NCBI GenBank assembly: GCA_900765975.1
Contig: CAAFTS010000053.1
Location: forward strand, 1 to 19,173
DNA: 19,173 nt
Direction: 5' to 3'
Source of the DNA: Lachnospiraceae bacterium
GTDB taxonomy: Bacteria; Bacillota; Clostridia; Lachnospirales; Lachnospiraceae
Shown here: positions 9,837 through 18,700 of the stretch, piece after piece
How positions within the stretch are numbered: the stretch's first letter is position 1
How the letters are laid out: each line of letters begins with the position of its first letter
Notes under the pieces: model-generated
Told to the model about the DNA's origin: nothing
Database searches by the model: none
The model's input: the letters and a program-made list of their open reading frames with translations, nothing else
Program-made: the position numbers and the translations under genes

Positions 9837-9910
9837 GGTATTCTTCACTCCTTATTTTTAATTCTCCTAGTTCAACCAAACTATTGTATCATACTTTTTA
9901 CTCAAAAATA

Positions 9911-9967
9911 GAAAAAAGAAAGAAGAGCAACTCACATAACAACATCACTGTTGTTGTTCATTGCTCT
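9911..9967 (-). terminator. Leader terminator/attenuator ahead of glpP
   Basis: On the minus strand AGAGCAA (9967-9961) pairs with TTGCTCT (9930-9924), and inside it TGTTGTT/AACAACA (plus 9949-9955 and 9938-9944) forms a second stem with a 4-nt loop. TTCTTTCTTTTTTC follows. It starts roughly 25-30 nt after the expected transcription start of the promoter at 10027-9999 and ends about 75 nt before glpP. This is the arrangement of a GlpP antitermination target. It could also stop transcripts coming from kdpE. Confidence 0.82.
9932..9961 (-). CDS. Possible 9-codon leader ORF inside the glp attenuator
   Basis: An ATG at 9961 begins a nine-residue reading frame, MNNNSDVVM, ending in TGA at 9934-9932. 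GAGAGGAG lies about 4 nt upstream, a usable if slightly close ribosome site. The frame runs through both arms of the inner stem, so a translating ribosome would melt the terminator. Three successive asparagine codons follow the start. The low-complexity coding results from the AAC/GTT repeats of the stem, so this may be chance. I know of no leader peptide described for glp operons. Confidence 0.35.
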   Translation of the reverse strand: MNNNSDVVM

Positions 9968-9998
9968 CCTCTCTCAGCACGTTCTTTAATTTAAATTC

Positions 9999-10027
9999 AC
10001 TATATCACAGACTCTCCACTTCCGCAA
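9999..10027 (-). promoter_or_regulatory. Sigma-A promoter of the glp operon
   Basis: On the minus strand TTGCGG (10027-10022) and TATAGT (10004-9999) are exactly 17 nt apart, and a TG one base before the -10 makes it an extended -10 promoter. The start of transcription is expected near 9992, leaving a leader of about 155 nt before glpP. The kdpE stop lies about 65 nt upstream. I found no convincing catabolite-response element in this gap. Confidence 0.75.
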
Positions 10028-10092
10028 TCCTTTTTTGTTTATTCTGTATATTTTCACAAATATCTGTATTGTTTTTTAGTACTTTTTTCTGC

Positions 10093-10794
10093 TCACTCTA
10101 CCTTAATCATTCGATACCCAACTCCTATATGAGTCTGAATATATTGAGGAGAATCCTCTCCTTTTTCTATCTTTTTACGAAGTGTAGCCATAAATACGCG
10201 AAGTGAAGCAACATCATTTTCCCAGCTGCTTCCCCAAATATTTTGTGTAATATAAGTATGGGTCAACACCTTTCCAATATTTCGTGATAACAAACAAAGT
10301 AATTTATATTCAATCGGAGTCAAATGCAACTCTTCTCCTCCTAAAAAAGCACAACCTGCTGCATAATCAATACGCAATTCTCCATTCTCAAAAACAGAAA
10401 CTTCTGCCGGAGACTCATTCTTCATCATTAACAGCCGACGCTGTGTCACTCGAAGTCTTGCTAACAATTCTTCTACAGAAAATGGCTTTGTAATATAATC
10501 ATCAGCTCCTGCATCTAAGGCTTCAATTTTATCTGTATCTTCACTCCTTGCACTAATAACAATAATCGGCATATTGGACCATGTCCGTATCTTTCTGATT
10601 ACTTCAACTCCATCCATATCCGGCAGTCCCAGATCAAGAAGAACAATATCCGGATTGTGAGATGAAGCATCAAGGATTGCCGTTTCTCCATTTCCTGCTG
10701 CCAAATATCGATAATCATGTGCTTTTAATGTTGTCGTAATCAAATTTTTAATCGAAGTATCATCTTCTACAACTAATATCTGCGGTTTATTCAT
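10093..10794 (-). CDS. kdpE: KdpE-like response regulator
   Basis: This 233-residue OmpR/PhoB-type regulator has a receiver domain (about 1-120) with the acid pair D11-D12, the phospho-acceptor D54 in VLLDLGLPDMDG, and K in the ITKPF loop. The C-terminal winged helix (about 135-230) ends with the recognition-helix block ASLRVFMATLRKKIE and the wing GVGYRM. Its first codons overlap the end of kdpD by 8 nt (ATGAATAA), so the two are translationally coupled. Domain sequence and the kdpD partner identify it as KdpE. In known systems it activates kdpFABC, but none is present here; the nearest transporter genes are trkH and trkA in the same apparent operon, so those are its likely targets. Confidence 0.94.
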   Translation of the reverse strand: MNKPQILVVEDDTSIKNLITTTLKAHDYRYLAAGNGETAILDASSHNPDIVLLDLGLPDMDGVEVIRKIRTWSNMPIIVISARSEDTDKIEALDAGADDYITKPFSVEELLARLRVTQRRLLMMKNESPAEVSVFENGELRIDYAAGCAFLGGEELHLTPIEYKLLCLLSRNIGKVLTHTYITQNIWGSSWENDVASLRVFMATLRKKIEKGEDSPQYIQTHIGVGYRMIKVE

Positions 10795-13375
10795 GTAACT
10801 GTACCTCCTCTACAGGTAATGTAAATATAAACATTGTGCCCTGTGGCATATGATCTTTCACTTCAATCGTTCCTCCATGTGCATTTATAATCGATTTACA
10901 AAGCGAAAGTCCCAATCCCAGACTTCTCCTGCTATCTGCCACTTCATTTGCACCGCTATAAAACATTTCAAAAACATGTTTCTTATTTTCATCTGAAATC
11001 CCCGGTCCGTCATCAGTAACCGAAACTACTGCCCAACTACCTTCTTTTCTTGTTTTTATCTCAATATGTGACCCTTTTTGAGTATACTTAATTGCATTAT
11101 CTACCAAATTAATAATAACTTGTACAATTAACTTCGCATCCATTTTAGCAAGCAACAGATCATCTTCATGTTCTACCGTAATCTGATGTTCGATTTGCTG
11201 GCGATTGACGTGTCTCAACGATTCTTTTACAACCTCTTCCACAAGTTCTGCTGAAATATGAAGATTTAACCTTCCTTCAACTAATCGTGTAACAGAAAGT
11301 AAGTTTTCCACCAAATTAATCAGCCACATCGAATCATCATAAATATCTTGATATAATTCCTTCTTTGTTTCCTCATCAAAGGATGCACTATTATATAATA
11401 AATTATTTGCATTCCCCGAAATAGATGTTAGCGGAGTACGCAAATCATGTGAAATCGCTCTCAATAAGTTTGCCCGTAACTGTTCATTCTTTGCCAGAAT
11501 TGCCACCTCTTCTTTTTCCCTTGCATTTTTTTCATTTTCCAGTGCCAGAGCACATTCTCCAAGGATAGACAGCAAAATACTATTTTCAAAAGTATCTAGT
11601 GGGATTTCGCCAATTGCAATTCCCACAACTCCATAAACAGAATCATTCACACGTATTGCAAGATAAAGACATTTCGCTTCTGACAATGTATTGGTTGTCG
11701 CACCTGCATGCTCATTATTCCGAAGTGCCCATTCTGCAACTTTTCTTTCTTCATCTGCAAAATATAATTCTGTCTCGCCACCTTCTCGAACCGGAAACGC
11801 CATTGGTTCTTTCAATTGTTCTTCTTCCGCAAAATATGTAACAACATCGCGGTTTAATAATTTCACTAGCTGGTGTGCAGTACCAGAAAGTATTTCTTTT
11901 TTATTTTTAGCCTGTTGAAGTAATTGATTTGTATCAAACAAAATTTTCGTCCGAACTGCCGAACGTGCTGATTGTTTTGCACTGTTTTTCAGTTTTGTCG
12001 CCAGAGTTCCCGTCATCAGCGCAGCCGCAAACATAACAAGAAATGTCACCGGGTACTCTGGTCCATATGCATGTAGTGTATATTTAGGTATCGTAAACAA
12101 AAAATTAAAGACAAGTACACTTACTATTGATGCAATAAAACTATAAATCCGATTTACAGTCACCACAGATGTAATCAGCACAGCCAGTACATAAATAGTA
12201 ATAATATTTGCCTCTTCAAATCCCCATTGTTCAAATAAAATTCCCAAACCACTTGCAGCTGCTAATATTAAAATACATTTCAAAATATCTTCTACTGAAA
12301 ATATAGGCTGCCGCCGCTTTTTTCGAAAAGATCTAATTTCCGCATCCTGATCCGGTATGATATGGATATCTAAATTGGGAGCATTAACAATCAACTGTTC
12401 TGTTAAAGACGCTTTTCTCCAAATATATTTCTTTTTAGCAGCGCTTCTTCCGATCACAACTTTTGAGACTCCGGAAAGCCTTGCAAATTCAGCAATTTGA
12501 AATGATATATCATCACCATATACCGTTTCCAGCGTAGCTCCAAGTTGTTTTGCCAAGTACATATTGGAGCGAAGCTGCTTTTTATCTGCCTCATCCAAGT
12601 ACTCATACTCTGAATTTTCTACAAATAACGCAGTAAACTTTCCGCGAAATGCATTTGCCATACGTGCTGCAGTACGAATAATCTTTGCATTTGTCGGTGA
12701 CGGTGAAACGCATACTAAAATATGCTCATCTGTATAATATTCATTATTTCCCTTTCCTCTTGCCGTCTCCGTTAATTTATTTACCCGATCTGCACAACGC
12801 CGCAATGCTATTTCACGCAATGCAGTCAATTGTTCTATCGTATAAAAATGATTACGCTCTATCAATTCCTGTGGCTCGACATCCACCAGTTCTACCTGAT
12901 CTGCATCATCAAAAACAGAATCCGGGATTCGCTCCTGTATCATCATACCGGTAACGGATGCCACCATATCATTTATACTCTCAATATTCTGTACATTTAT
13001 CGTAGTATAAACGTCAATTCCTGCTTTCAATAATTCCAATACATCTTGATAACGTTTATTATGCCTACAACATTCTGCATTAGAATGAGCAAGTTCATCA
13101 ATCAATATAATCTGCGGTTTTCTTTTCATCGCTGCATCCAGATTAAATTCTCTGATCCGGATACCTTGATAATCCACCATAAGTTCAGGAAGTACTTCCA
13201 ATCCCTGAAGCAGCAATTCTGTCTGAGGTCTTGCATGAGATTCAATAAAACCAGCTACTACATCCATATGGCGAAGTTTTGCTTGTTGAGCAGCCTGCAA
13301 CATCGCATATGTTTTCCCCACACCTGCGGCATATCCAAAAAATATTTTCAAATGTCCTCTTCGCTGTTGTTTCAT
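10787..13375 (-). CDS. kdpD: KdpD potassium-sensing histidine kinase
   Basis: The 862-residue protein has the full KdpD order. The N-terminal KdpD domain has Walker A GYAAGVGKT (14-22) and Walker B LIDELAH (91-97). A USP-like domain follows (about 217-345), then four membrane helices (about 362-465) and a GAF-like region (about 480-615). HisKA has the phospho-acceptor H643 in ISHDLRTPLT. The ATPase domain has NLVDNAIKYT (756-765), DDGPGIS (788-794) and GLGLSLCKSI. The USP domain contains S224-x-S226, twenty residues, then FTALF (247-251), one residue away from the SxS-x20-FTAxY motif reported for c-di-AMP binding in Staphylococcus KdpD. It likely reads K+ or c-di-AMP status and phosphorylates KdpE. 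AAGGAAGGTG precedes the ATG. Confidence 0.96.
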   Translation of the reverse strand: MKQQRRGHLKIFFGYAAGVGKTYAMLQAAQQAKLRHMDVVAGFIESHARPQTELLLQGLEVLPELMVDYQGIRIREFNLDAAMKRKPQIILIDELAHSNAECCRHNKRYQDVLELLKAGIDVYTTINVQNIESINDMVASVTGMMIQERIPDSVFDDADQVELVDVEPQELIERNHFYTIEQLTALREIALRRCADRVNKLTETARGKGNNEYYTDEHILVCVSPSPTNAKIIRTAARMANAFRGKFTALFVENSEYEYLDEADKKQLRSNMYLAKQLGATLETVYGDDISFQIAEFARLSGVSKVVIGRSAAKKKYIWRKASLTEQLIVNAPNLDIHIIPDQDAEIRSFRKKRRQPIFSVEDILKCILILAAASGLGILFEQWGFEEANIITIYVLAVLITSVVTVNRIYSFIASIVSVLVFNFLFTIPKYTLHAYGPEYPVTFLVMFAAALMTGTLATKLKNSAKQSARSAVRTKILFDTNQLLQQAKNKKEILSGTAHQLVKLLNRDVVTYFAEEEQLKEPMAFPVREGGETELYFADEERKVAEWALRNNEHAGATTNTLSEAKCLYLAIRVNDSVYGVVGIAIGEIPLDTFENSILLSILGECALALENEKNAREKEEVAILAKNEQLRANLLRAISHDLRTPLTSISGNANNLLYNSASFDEETKKELYQDIYDDSMWLINLVENLLSVTRLVEGRLNLHISAELVEEVVKESLRHVNRQQIEHQITVEHEDDLLLAKMDAKLIVQVIINLVDNAIKYTQKGSHIEIKTRKEGSWAVVSVTDDGPGISDENKKHVFEMFYSGANEVADSRRSLGLGLSLCKSIINAHGGTIEVKDHMPQGTMFIFTLPVEEVQLHE

Positions 13376-13413
13376 ATCGTTTCACCTTCCTTGTGCCTAT
13401 GATATCACAATTT

Positions 13414-13530
13414 TCATAGATCCTCACGTTTCTTTTCATTCTCCTCCAAAAATAAATCAATTTTTTTCATAAGATGATATCCAATTCCGGCAAACACAAG
13501 TACCACAACTAATAATAAAAAATCTTCCAT
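13414..13530 (-). CDS. Small single-helix membrane protein between trkA and kdpD
   Basis: A 38-residue reading frame runs from ATG 13530 to TGA 13416-13414. Residues 4-20 (FLLLVVVLVFAGIGYHL) are a hydrophobic helix, followed by MKKIDLFLEENEKKREDL, a charged, amphipathic tail. GGGAG lies 4 nt before the ATG. It fits neatly between the trkA stop (25 nt away) and kdpD (38 nt away), on the same strand. Size and topology recall KdpF, the tiny stabilising subunit of the Kdp ATPase, but sequence similarity is not evident. An inferred role is as an accessory subunit of the Trk/Ktr channel or a link to the KdpD sensor. It is too short for standard gene-length cut-offs and would be missed by many annotations. 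Confidence 0.72.
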   Translation of the reverse strand: MEDFLLLVVVLVFAGIGYHLMKKIDLFLEENEKKREDL

Positions 13531-13555
13531 TTATCTCCCGACCTCGGTTCTGTTA

Positions 13556-14206
13556 TCATATATGAAAACATTTCTGGATATCTCGAATATTTCCCAACAC
13601 AAGCATCGTATCGTGTGCCGGTATTTCTGTGTCTGAACGAATGCTCAGATTCATGATTCCATCATGCTTGAACGCCATGATATTAATGTTATGTTTATTG
13701 CGAATATCCAATTCTCCCACTGTTTTTCCAATCCAGTCTTTTGGTATTAAAATTTCAAAGATTGCGTGCTCTTCATCTAATTCTATATAGTCCAAAATAT
13801 GATCTGCACTATAACGTATCGCTGTCCATACTGCTAATTGCTTCTCTGGATACACAACATCATCTGCACCATTTCTTAATAAAAATTTTGCATGTACATC
13901 CCTTGCCGCTCTGGATACAACAAATTTTGCTCCCAATTCTTTTAAAAGAGACGTTGTTTCCAAGGAGCTTTGAAAATTGTCACCAATCGCAACAATACAT
14001 ACATCAAAATTACGTACACCTAAAGACTCCATAAATTCTTCATTTGTACTATCTCCAATCTGAGCATTCGTCACATAAGGTAAAACAGTATTTACTCTGT
14101 CTTCTTTTATATCAATTGCCATCACTTGATGATGAAATTCATCCAACTTCATCGCAATATGCCTTCCAAATCTTCCTAATCCAATTAATAATACTGATTT
14201 CATCAT
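13556..14206 (-). CDS. trkA: TrkA/KtrA-type RCK regulatory subunit of potassium channel
   Basis: The protein of about 216 residues is one RCK unit. It has an RCK_N Rossmann fold with GLGRFGRHIA (9-18), the acidic AIDIKEDR at the end of strand two, and IGDSTNEE. A C-terminal RCK_C domain follows (about 135-210), where KtrA homologues bind c-di-AMP. A single unit of this length means KtrA-like octameric rings rather than the double-length TrkA of enterobacteria. It gates the membrane subunit encoded immediately upstream (trkH, gap about 36 nt). GGAGGAGG directly touches an earlier ATG at 14212, so the starts at 14206 (6 nt spacing) or 14203 are more likely; the choice alters only the first residues. 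Confidence 0.93.
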   Translation of the reverse strand: MMKSVLLIGLGRFGRHIAMKLDEFHHQVMAIDIKEDRVNTVLPYVTNAQIGDSTNEEFMESLGVRNFDVCIVAIGDNFQSSLETTSLLKELGAKFVVSRAARDVHAKFLLRNGADDVVYPEKQLAVWTAIRYSADHILDYIELDEEHAIFEILIPKDWIGKTVGELDIRNKHNINIMAFKHDGIMNLSIRSDTEIPAHDTMLVLGNIRDIQKCFHI

Positions 14207-14242
14207 TTTCATCCTCCTCCAATTACTACCTAAACATTTTTC

Positions 14243-15595
14243 TTATCCTACTGTTATTTTCTCCTGCGGTAATTTAGCCATTGTCATTTTTCTTTCAGAC
14301 ACTGCCGCAAAAATTAATGTCAAGCCACCCACTCTTCCAAAGAACATTAAGCCTATTAAAATCGCTTTTGAGATTCCTCCAAGACTCGGTGTCAATCCCA
14401 AAGATAATCCTACTGTTCCAATTGCAGAACCAGTTTCAAATAACGCTTCCATAAGCGGAACATTTTCTATCGAAGAAATAATCATTCCTCCGCCTAAAAA
14501 TAACAATATATACATCATAAATACCGTTGACGCAAGCCTAATTGCCTCATCTGCAACACGTCTTCCAAAAAAATGAGCAGATTCTTTTTTCTGAAACACG
14601 GACAAGGCATTAGAACACATAACTGCTGCTGTCGTTGTTTTCATTCCGCCCGCAGTTGAACCCGGTGAGCCACCAATTAGCATTAAGACAATCATAATCA
14701 TTTGACCGGTTTGACTTAATATTGTCAAATCTGCCGTATTAAACCCTGCCGTTCTTGGAGTCACCGATTGAAACAATGAACTCCAGATTCGTTCTCCCAG
14801 TGGAAGTTCTGAAAATTCAAAAAAGAAAAAATAAACTGCCGGAACAATGATCAAACCTGCGGTTACCGAAAGTATCACTTTGCTCTGCATCCGCTATTTA
14901 TGCCAATGCCACTTATTTTGTTTTATATCAGCCCACGTCAAGAATCCAATTCCACCAACAATGATCAACGCCATGATTGTTCCGTTAATCAACGGCTCTG
15001 ATGCATATGTTGTAAGTGACGAAAAAGATTGCCGAACGCCTAGCAAATCAAATCCCGCATTACAAAATGCCGATATCGAATGAAAAATTGAATACCAAAT
15101 TCCTTTACCAATTCCAAAATCTCTACAAAATACCGGCATCAAGAGCACGGCACCTGTCAATTCGATCACCACTGTCGTTTTTAAAATAAATTTTGTCATT
15201 CTTACAATTCCGCCCACTTGTGGTGCCGCAATTGCCTCCTGCATAACACTCCTCTGCATTAGCCCTATTTTTCTTCCTGAAATCGTAACAATTGCAACAG
15301 CAACGGTAACAACCCCCATTCCAACAATCTGAATCAAAAGAAGAAGAATCGACTGTCCAAACATCGTCCAATATGTTACCGTATCTTGTGCCACCAGCCC
15401 TGTCACACACACCGCCGATGTTGCCGTAAATATTGCATCTGAAAACGTTGCTCCCTGCCCGTCCAAAGTAGAAATGGGCAGCATCAAAAGCAGACTGCCA
15501 ATCATAATGACTGAAAAAAATCCTAATATGATAATCTGAAATGATGTAATATGTTTATGTGGGCTTCGTTCTCCCATCTGTTGTTTTACATCCAT
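14243..15595 (-). pseudogene. trkH: TrkH/KtrB potassium channel subunit split by an in-frame TAG
   Basis: From ATG 15595 the frame encodes 233 residues, reaches TAG at 14896-14894, then continues in the same frame with CGG-ATG and a further 216 residues (CGG plus 215 from the ATG at 14890) to a stop at 14243. Without the TAG the protein would be 450 residues, the usual KtrB length. All four pore loops are intact: ATSAVCVTGL, SISAFCNAGF, VTPRTAGFNT, ETGSAIGTVG; so are the gating loop GGSPGSTAGG and GRVGG. The TAG falls in the cytoplasmic linker between pore repeats two and three, so the halves 15595-14894 and 14890-14243 each hold two complete repeats. The second half has an ATG one codon after the stop but no ribosome site. 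It may be a recent nonsense mutation, read-through, reinitiation of a two-piece channel, or a sequencing error. Confidence 0.9.
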
Positions 15596-15642
15596 TGTTT
15601 TTTCCTTTCTCTTCCTTATATTACATACAGAATATCTCCTGT

Positions 15643-15708
15643 AATCTTAATAGTATCTTAATAGAATCTACATTAAGTATGTATTAACATGAAAGAATCT
15701 ATGTTAAG
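15643..15708 (-). promoter_or_regulatory. Direct-repeat operator region upstream of trkH, candidate KdpE sites
   Basis: Two 11-bp tandem copies of WATCTTAATAG lie at 15643-15653 and 15654-15664 (10 of 11 identical). Two 15-bp copies, AGAATCTACATTAAG (15663-15677) and AGAATCTATGTTAAG (15694-15708), match at 13 of 15 positions and are 31 bp apart, about three helix turns. A further TTAA occurs at 15683-15686. Tandem repeats spaced by one turn are typical for dimeric OmpR-family regulators. No strong -35/-10 pair stands out here, which fits an activator-dependent promoter. Assignment to KdpE is inferred from the kdpE gene in the same operon. Confidence 0.55.
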
Positions 15709-15715
15709 ATTGTAT

Positions 15716-15761
15716 AAAGAAAAATAAGCTTGAGAAATATTTGCGCGATATTTCTCAAGCT
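15716..15761 (-). terminator. Terminator of the GH20 gene
   Basis: AGCTTGAGAAATAT (15727-15740) and ATATTTCTCAAGCT (15748-15761) form a perfect 14-bp stem with a 7-nt loop. On the minus strand it is followed by TATTTTTCTTT. It begins 9 nt after the GH20 stop codon and separates that gene from the trkH regulatory region. Confidence 0.92.
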
Positions 15762-15769
15762 CGTTTTAA

Positions 15770-18700
15770 TTAAAGATTATTTTTTCTTTTCTTTTTAAGT
15801 ACGACAATCGCCGCTCCTGAAACAATTCCTAATACAACCCACGTCATCTGGAATGTATCTCCTGTTTTCACAGGCTTATTCGTTGTTGTTGTATTTTCTG
15901 ATGGTTTATTTCCATCGGACGGCTTCTGTCCCGGTTTTTCCGGATTCGGTTTTTCCGGATTCGGTTTTTCCGGATTTGGTTTCTCCGGATCTGGTTTCTC
16001 CGGATCTGGTTTCTCTGGATCTGGCTTCTCTCCTGTTCCCTTAAAGGTCACAACAAAATCATCACTCGCCTCATCTCCATCTTTACCTGTTACTTTAATT
16101 GTCAAAGTAACTTCTGTATCTTCTTTTGGATTTGTAATCACATAGTCTTCCAGTGAAACAATTCCTTCTGGATTTGCTTTTACAATTGAAATTGTATATC
16201 CTTCCGGCACTTCCGGCAGCACAAATTCTTTTACATCTTTGTCCACCGAATTTGCAATTTCACCATTTTCCTTAATTTTGTCTAATACATCTTTTGCAGT
16301 CATCTTTGGCGGTTCCGGCTGTTCTGGTGTCTCTCCAGATTCTCCGGTGCGTGCAATATCAAATTCTGAAACTGCAACCCATCCGTCTGAAGACTGTTTT
16401 GCAATAAACTTAACAGCTGCAACTTCCTGTAAGTCAAAATTAAATACTTTTCTTTCTCTATTATTCTCAAATACTTGATCAACTGCAATTTCTTTCCATT
16501 CTCCATCTGCAGTATTTTTTACAAGAAGAGAAGCTTTTGTTACGCTTCCGCTGTTATTATCTGTATCAATACGAGGTGTAAAAGAAAACTGATTGATTTC
16601 ATATGGCTGATCAAATGTAATCTCAGCCCAGATTTCATCTAAAGTTCCTGGTGTTCCATTGACAGACTCTACAGTTCCTTTTGTTCCCTTCCAATCCGAA
16701 TGCCATCTTGTCACTGCATTATTGTCAAACGCCTGCCAAAGTTCGCCTTCACTTCCAAGGTTAGGTGTTTCAGAATTTGTTTTTCCTGTCCATGCCGCTT
16801 TATTATATATATCAGCGTTAGTAATCTGCACATTATCAATCTTTGCAGCGATTGCTTTTGTTTTAGAACCAATTCGTTCTAATGGCAATGCAAATGTTGC
16901 ATTTTTAATACCATCTTTCTTCACCATATCATTATGGAAAAATCTTCCGGTTGCAGCACTTACAAACTCTCCATTTACAAATAACTCTGCTTTCTGCTGT
17001 GTTACGGCAATTCGAAGATTTACTTTCTTTCCTGCCGGAATCTTGTAATCAAATTTGTATTCATACAATTCTCGGGTAAAGCCAAGTTTTCCATCATCCA
17101 TGATACGGATATCATGTGTACCGTATGGAGCGTCCTCTTCAAAGAGAATCTCGCCCGGTTTTCCTTCTTTTTCCAAAGTAATATCAAAGGACAATGCATT
17201 ACCGTTTCCTAACTGCTCTATCGGAGATGTTACATAACTCTTACCTTCTTTTAATTGTAATGCACCATCTTTTACTTCTGCATTTTCTCCAGCTGTCAGA
17301 TTTCTCTTATTCTCAGAAGAATCTTCCAAATTACCTGCGAATTGGTATTCTGCATAACTGGAACCAATCTTCTCTTCCTGATAATATGGATTTGTGTTTG
17401 GACCGGTTCCTTTATTCTGTGCCAGCGTTACTAAAGCTTCTGCACTTCCTTTTTCCTGTCCTGTTGCAGCCCATGTCTTTTCTGCATAGAATGGCATTGC
17501 ATCAAAGAATCTCCAGTAAAGATCAGATTCTGTCAAACCAGATGCTTTCTTATCAATGTTATCACTCCAGATTGCAAATGCCGCTCCTAACATCTGATCA
17601 TCACCGGACGGGATTTCCTTATATGCACCACTCTTTACTCTAACTGAATTTGGATTGAAAGAACTAAATACACGTGATACATTTAACAAATCTCCATACT
17701 GATCTGCACGTCCCAAATTTCCATTCGGAACCATATATCCATAGTTATCAATGGTATTAATCAGTTTATATCCCATGTTATACATTTCAATACCATCTGC
17801 CCAGTCTTTGGACCAGAGATTCATCTCTACATCTTTAATTGCATCCTCTTGAATCTCAGTTTTATTATCATTGATCCATGTTAAACCGCCCCACATACGA
17901 ACCGGATTTGTTTCTTTTACATAAGGAACAATTTCATTGACAAATTGACGATATGCTGTTTTTCCTGAAACAAACTCATCCGCTCCGATATGCACAACTG
18001 TCTCAGAATCAAATGTCTTGTTTGCATCTTTTGTATAATCATCAAAGATTTCTTTAATCTTTTTCACTGCTTCCGGCTTACGGATATCAAAATGATCGAT
18101 CAGCGGTCTGCCAGCATTCAGTCCTGTACCATTTGTTACCATCAATTCCGGCCATACTTTTGTAAAGGAAGTAGCGTGTGCCGGCACGTCAATCTCCGGT
18201 ACAATATTCATACCAACTGCACGTTCATCTAAGATAAACTTCTTAAAATCAGCTTTTGAAATAGAATAATCCTCTGCTGTCGGAGACAGTCCATCCCCAT
18301 TTTTCAGGCTACTTTCCAGACGGAATGCTTCATAGGCCTTAAACGCCTTTTTTTCTGTTGTTAAATACCCGTAATCTTCTAACCAAATGTAATTATCTGA
18401 CAAATGCGCCTGGAAATCGTTCATTTTATAATAACGCATTGTTCTTGTAATTTCCTTCATCATCTCCAGAGAAACCGGCTTACGTGCCACATCCAAAAGA
18501 AGTCCTCTTGTCTGATAACGAGGATAATCTCGCATCTGTCCTACAGGATATTCTGTTGCATTTTCCTTATACATCTGAAGAATTGTCTGCATACCGTACA
18601 TATTTCCTGTTGTACTTTCAGATGCTACGTTAACGCGATCAGACTGAATATCCATTGTATATCCTTCTTCTCCAAGAAGTTCATCCGGCGCCTGCATACT

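Noticed and set aside
13384..13413. KdpFABC genes or fragments near kdpDE
   Set aside because: The gaps on both sides of kdpD and kdpE are too small, and no KdpA, KdpB or KdpC motif occurs in any frame of the window.
13242..13439. Frame starting at ATG 13439 after a strong GGAGGAG, overlapping the start of kdpD
   Set aside because: Only one base separates the ribosome site from the ATG, the frame is out of phase with kdpD and encodes a Cys/Arg-rich shadow of it. The site more likely reflects the Glu-Glu codons of the 38-residue protein.
14243..14890. The second half of trkH as an independent normal gene
   Set aside because: It has no ribosome binding site, is in the same frame as the first half one codon after the TAG, and matches only the C-terminal half of KtrB.
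15933..16031. Short regular repeats as a CRISPR array
   Set aside because: The 15-bp units are contiguous without spacers and encode an in-frame Pro-rich linker.
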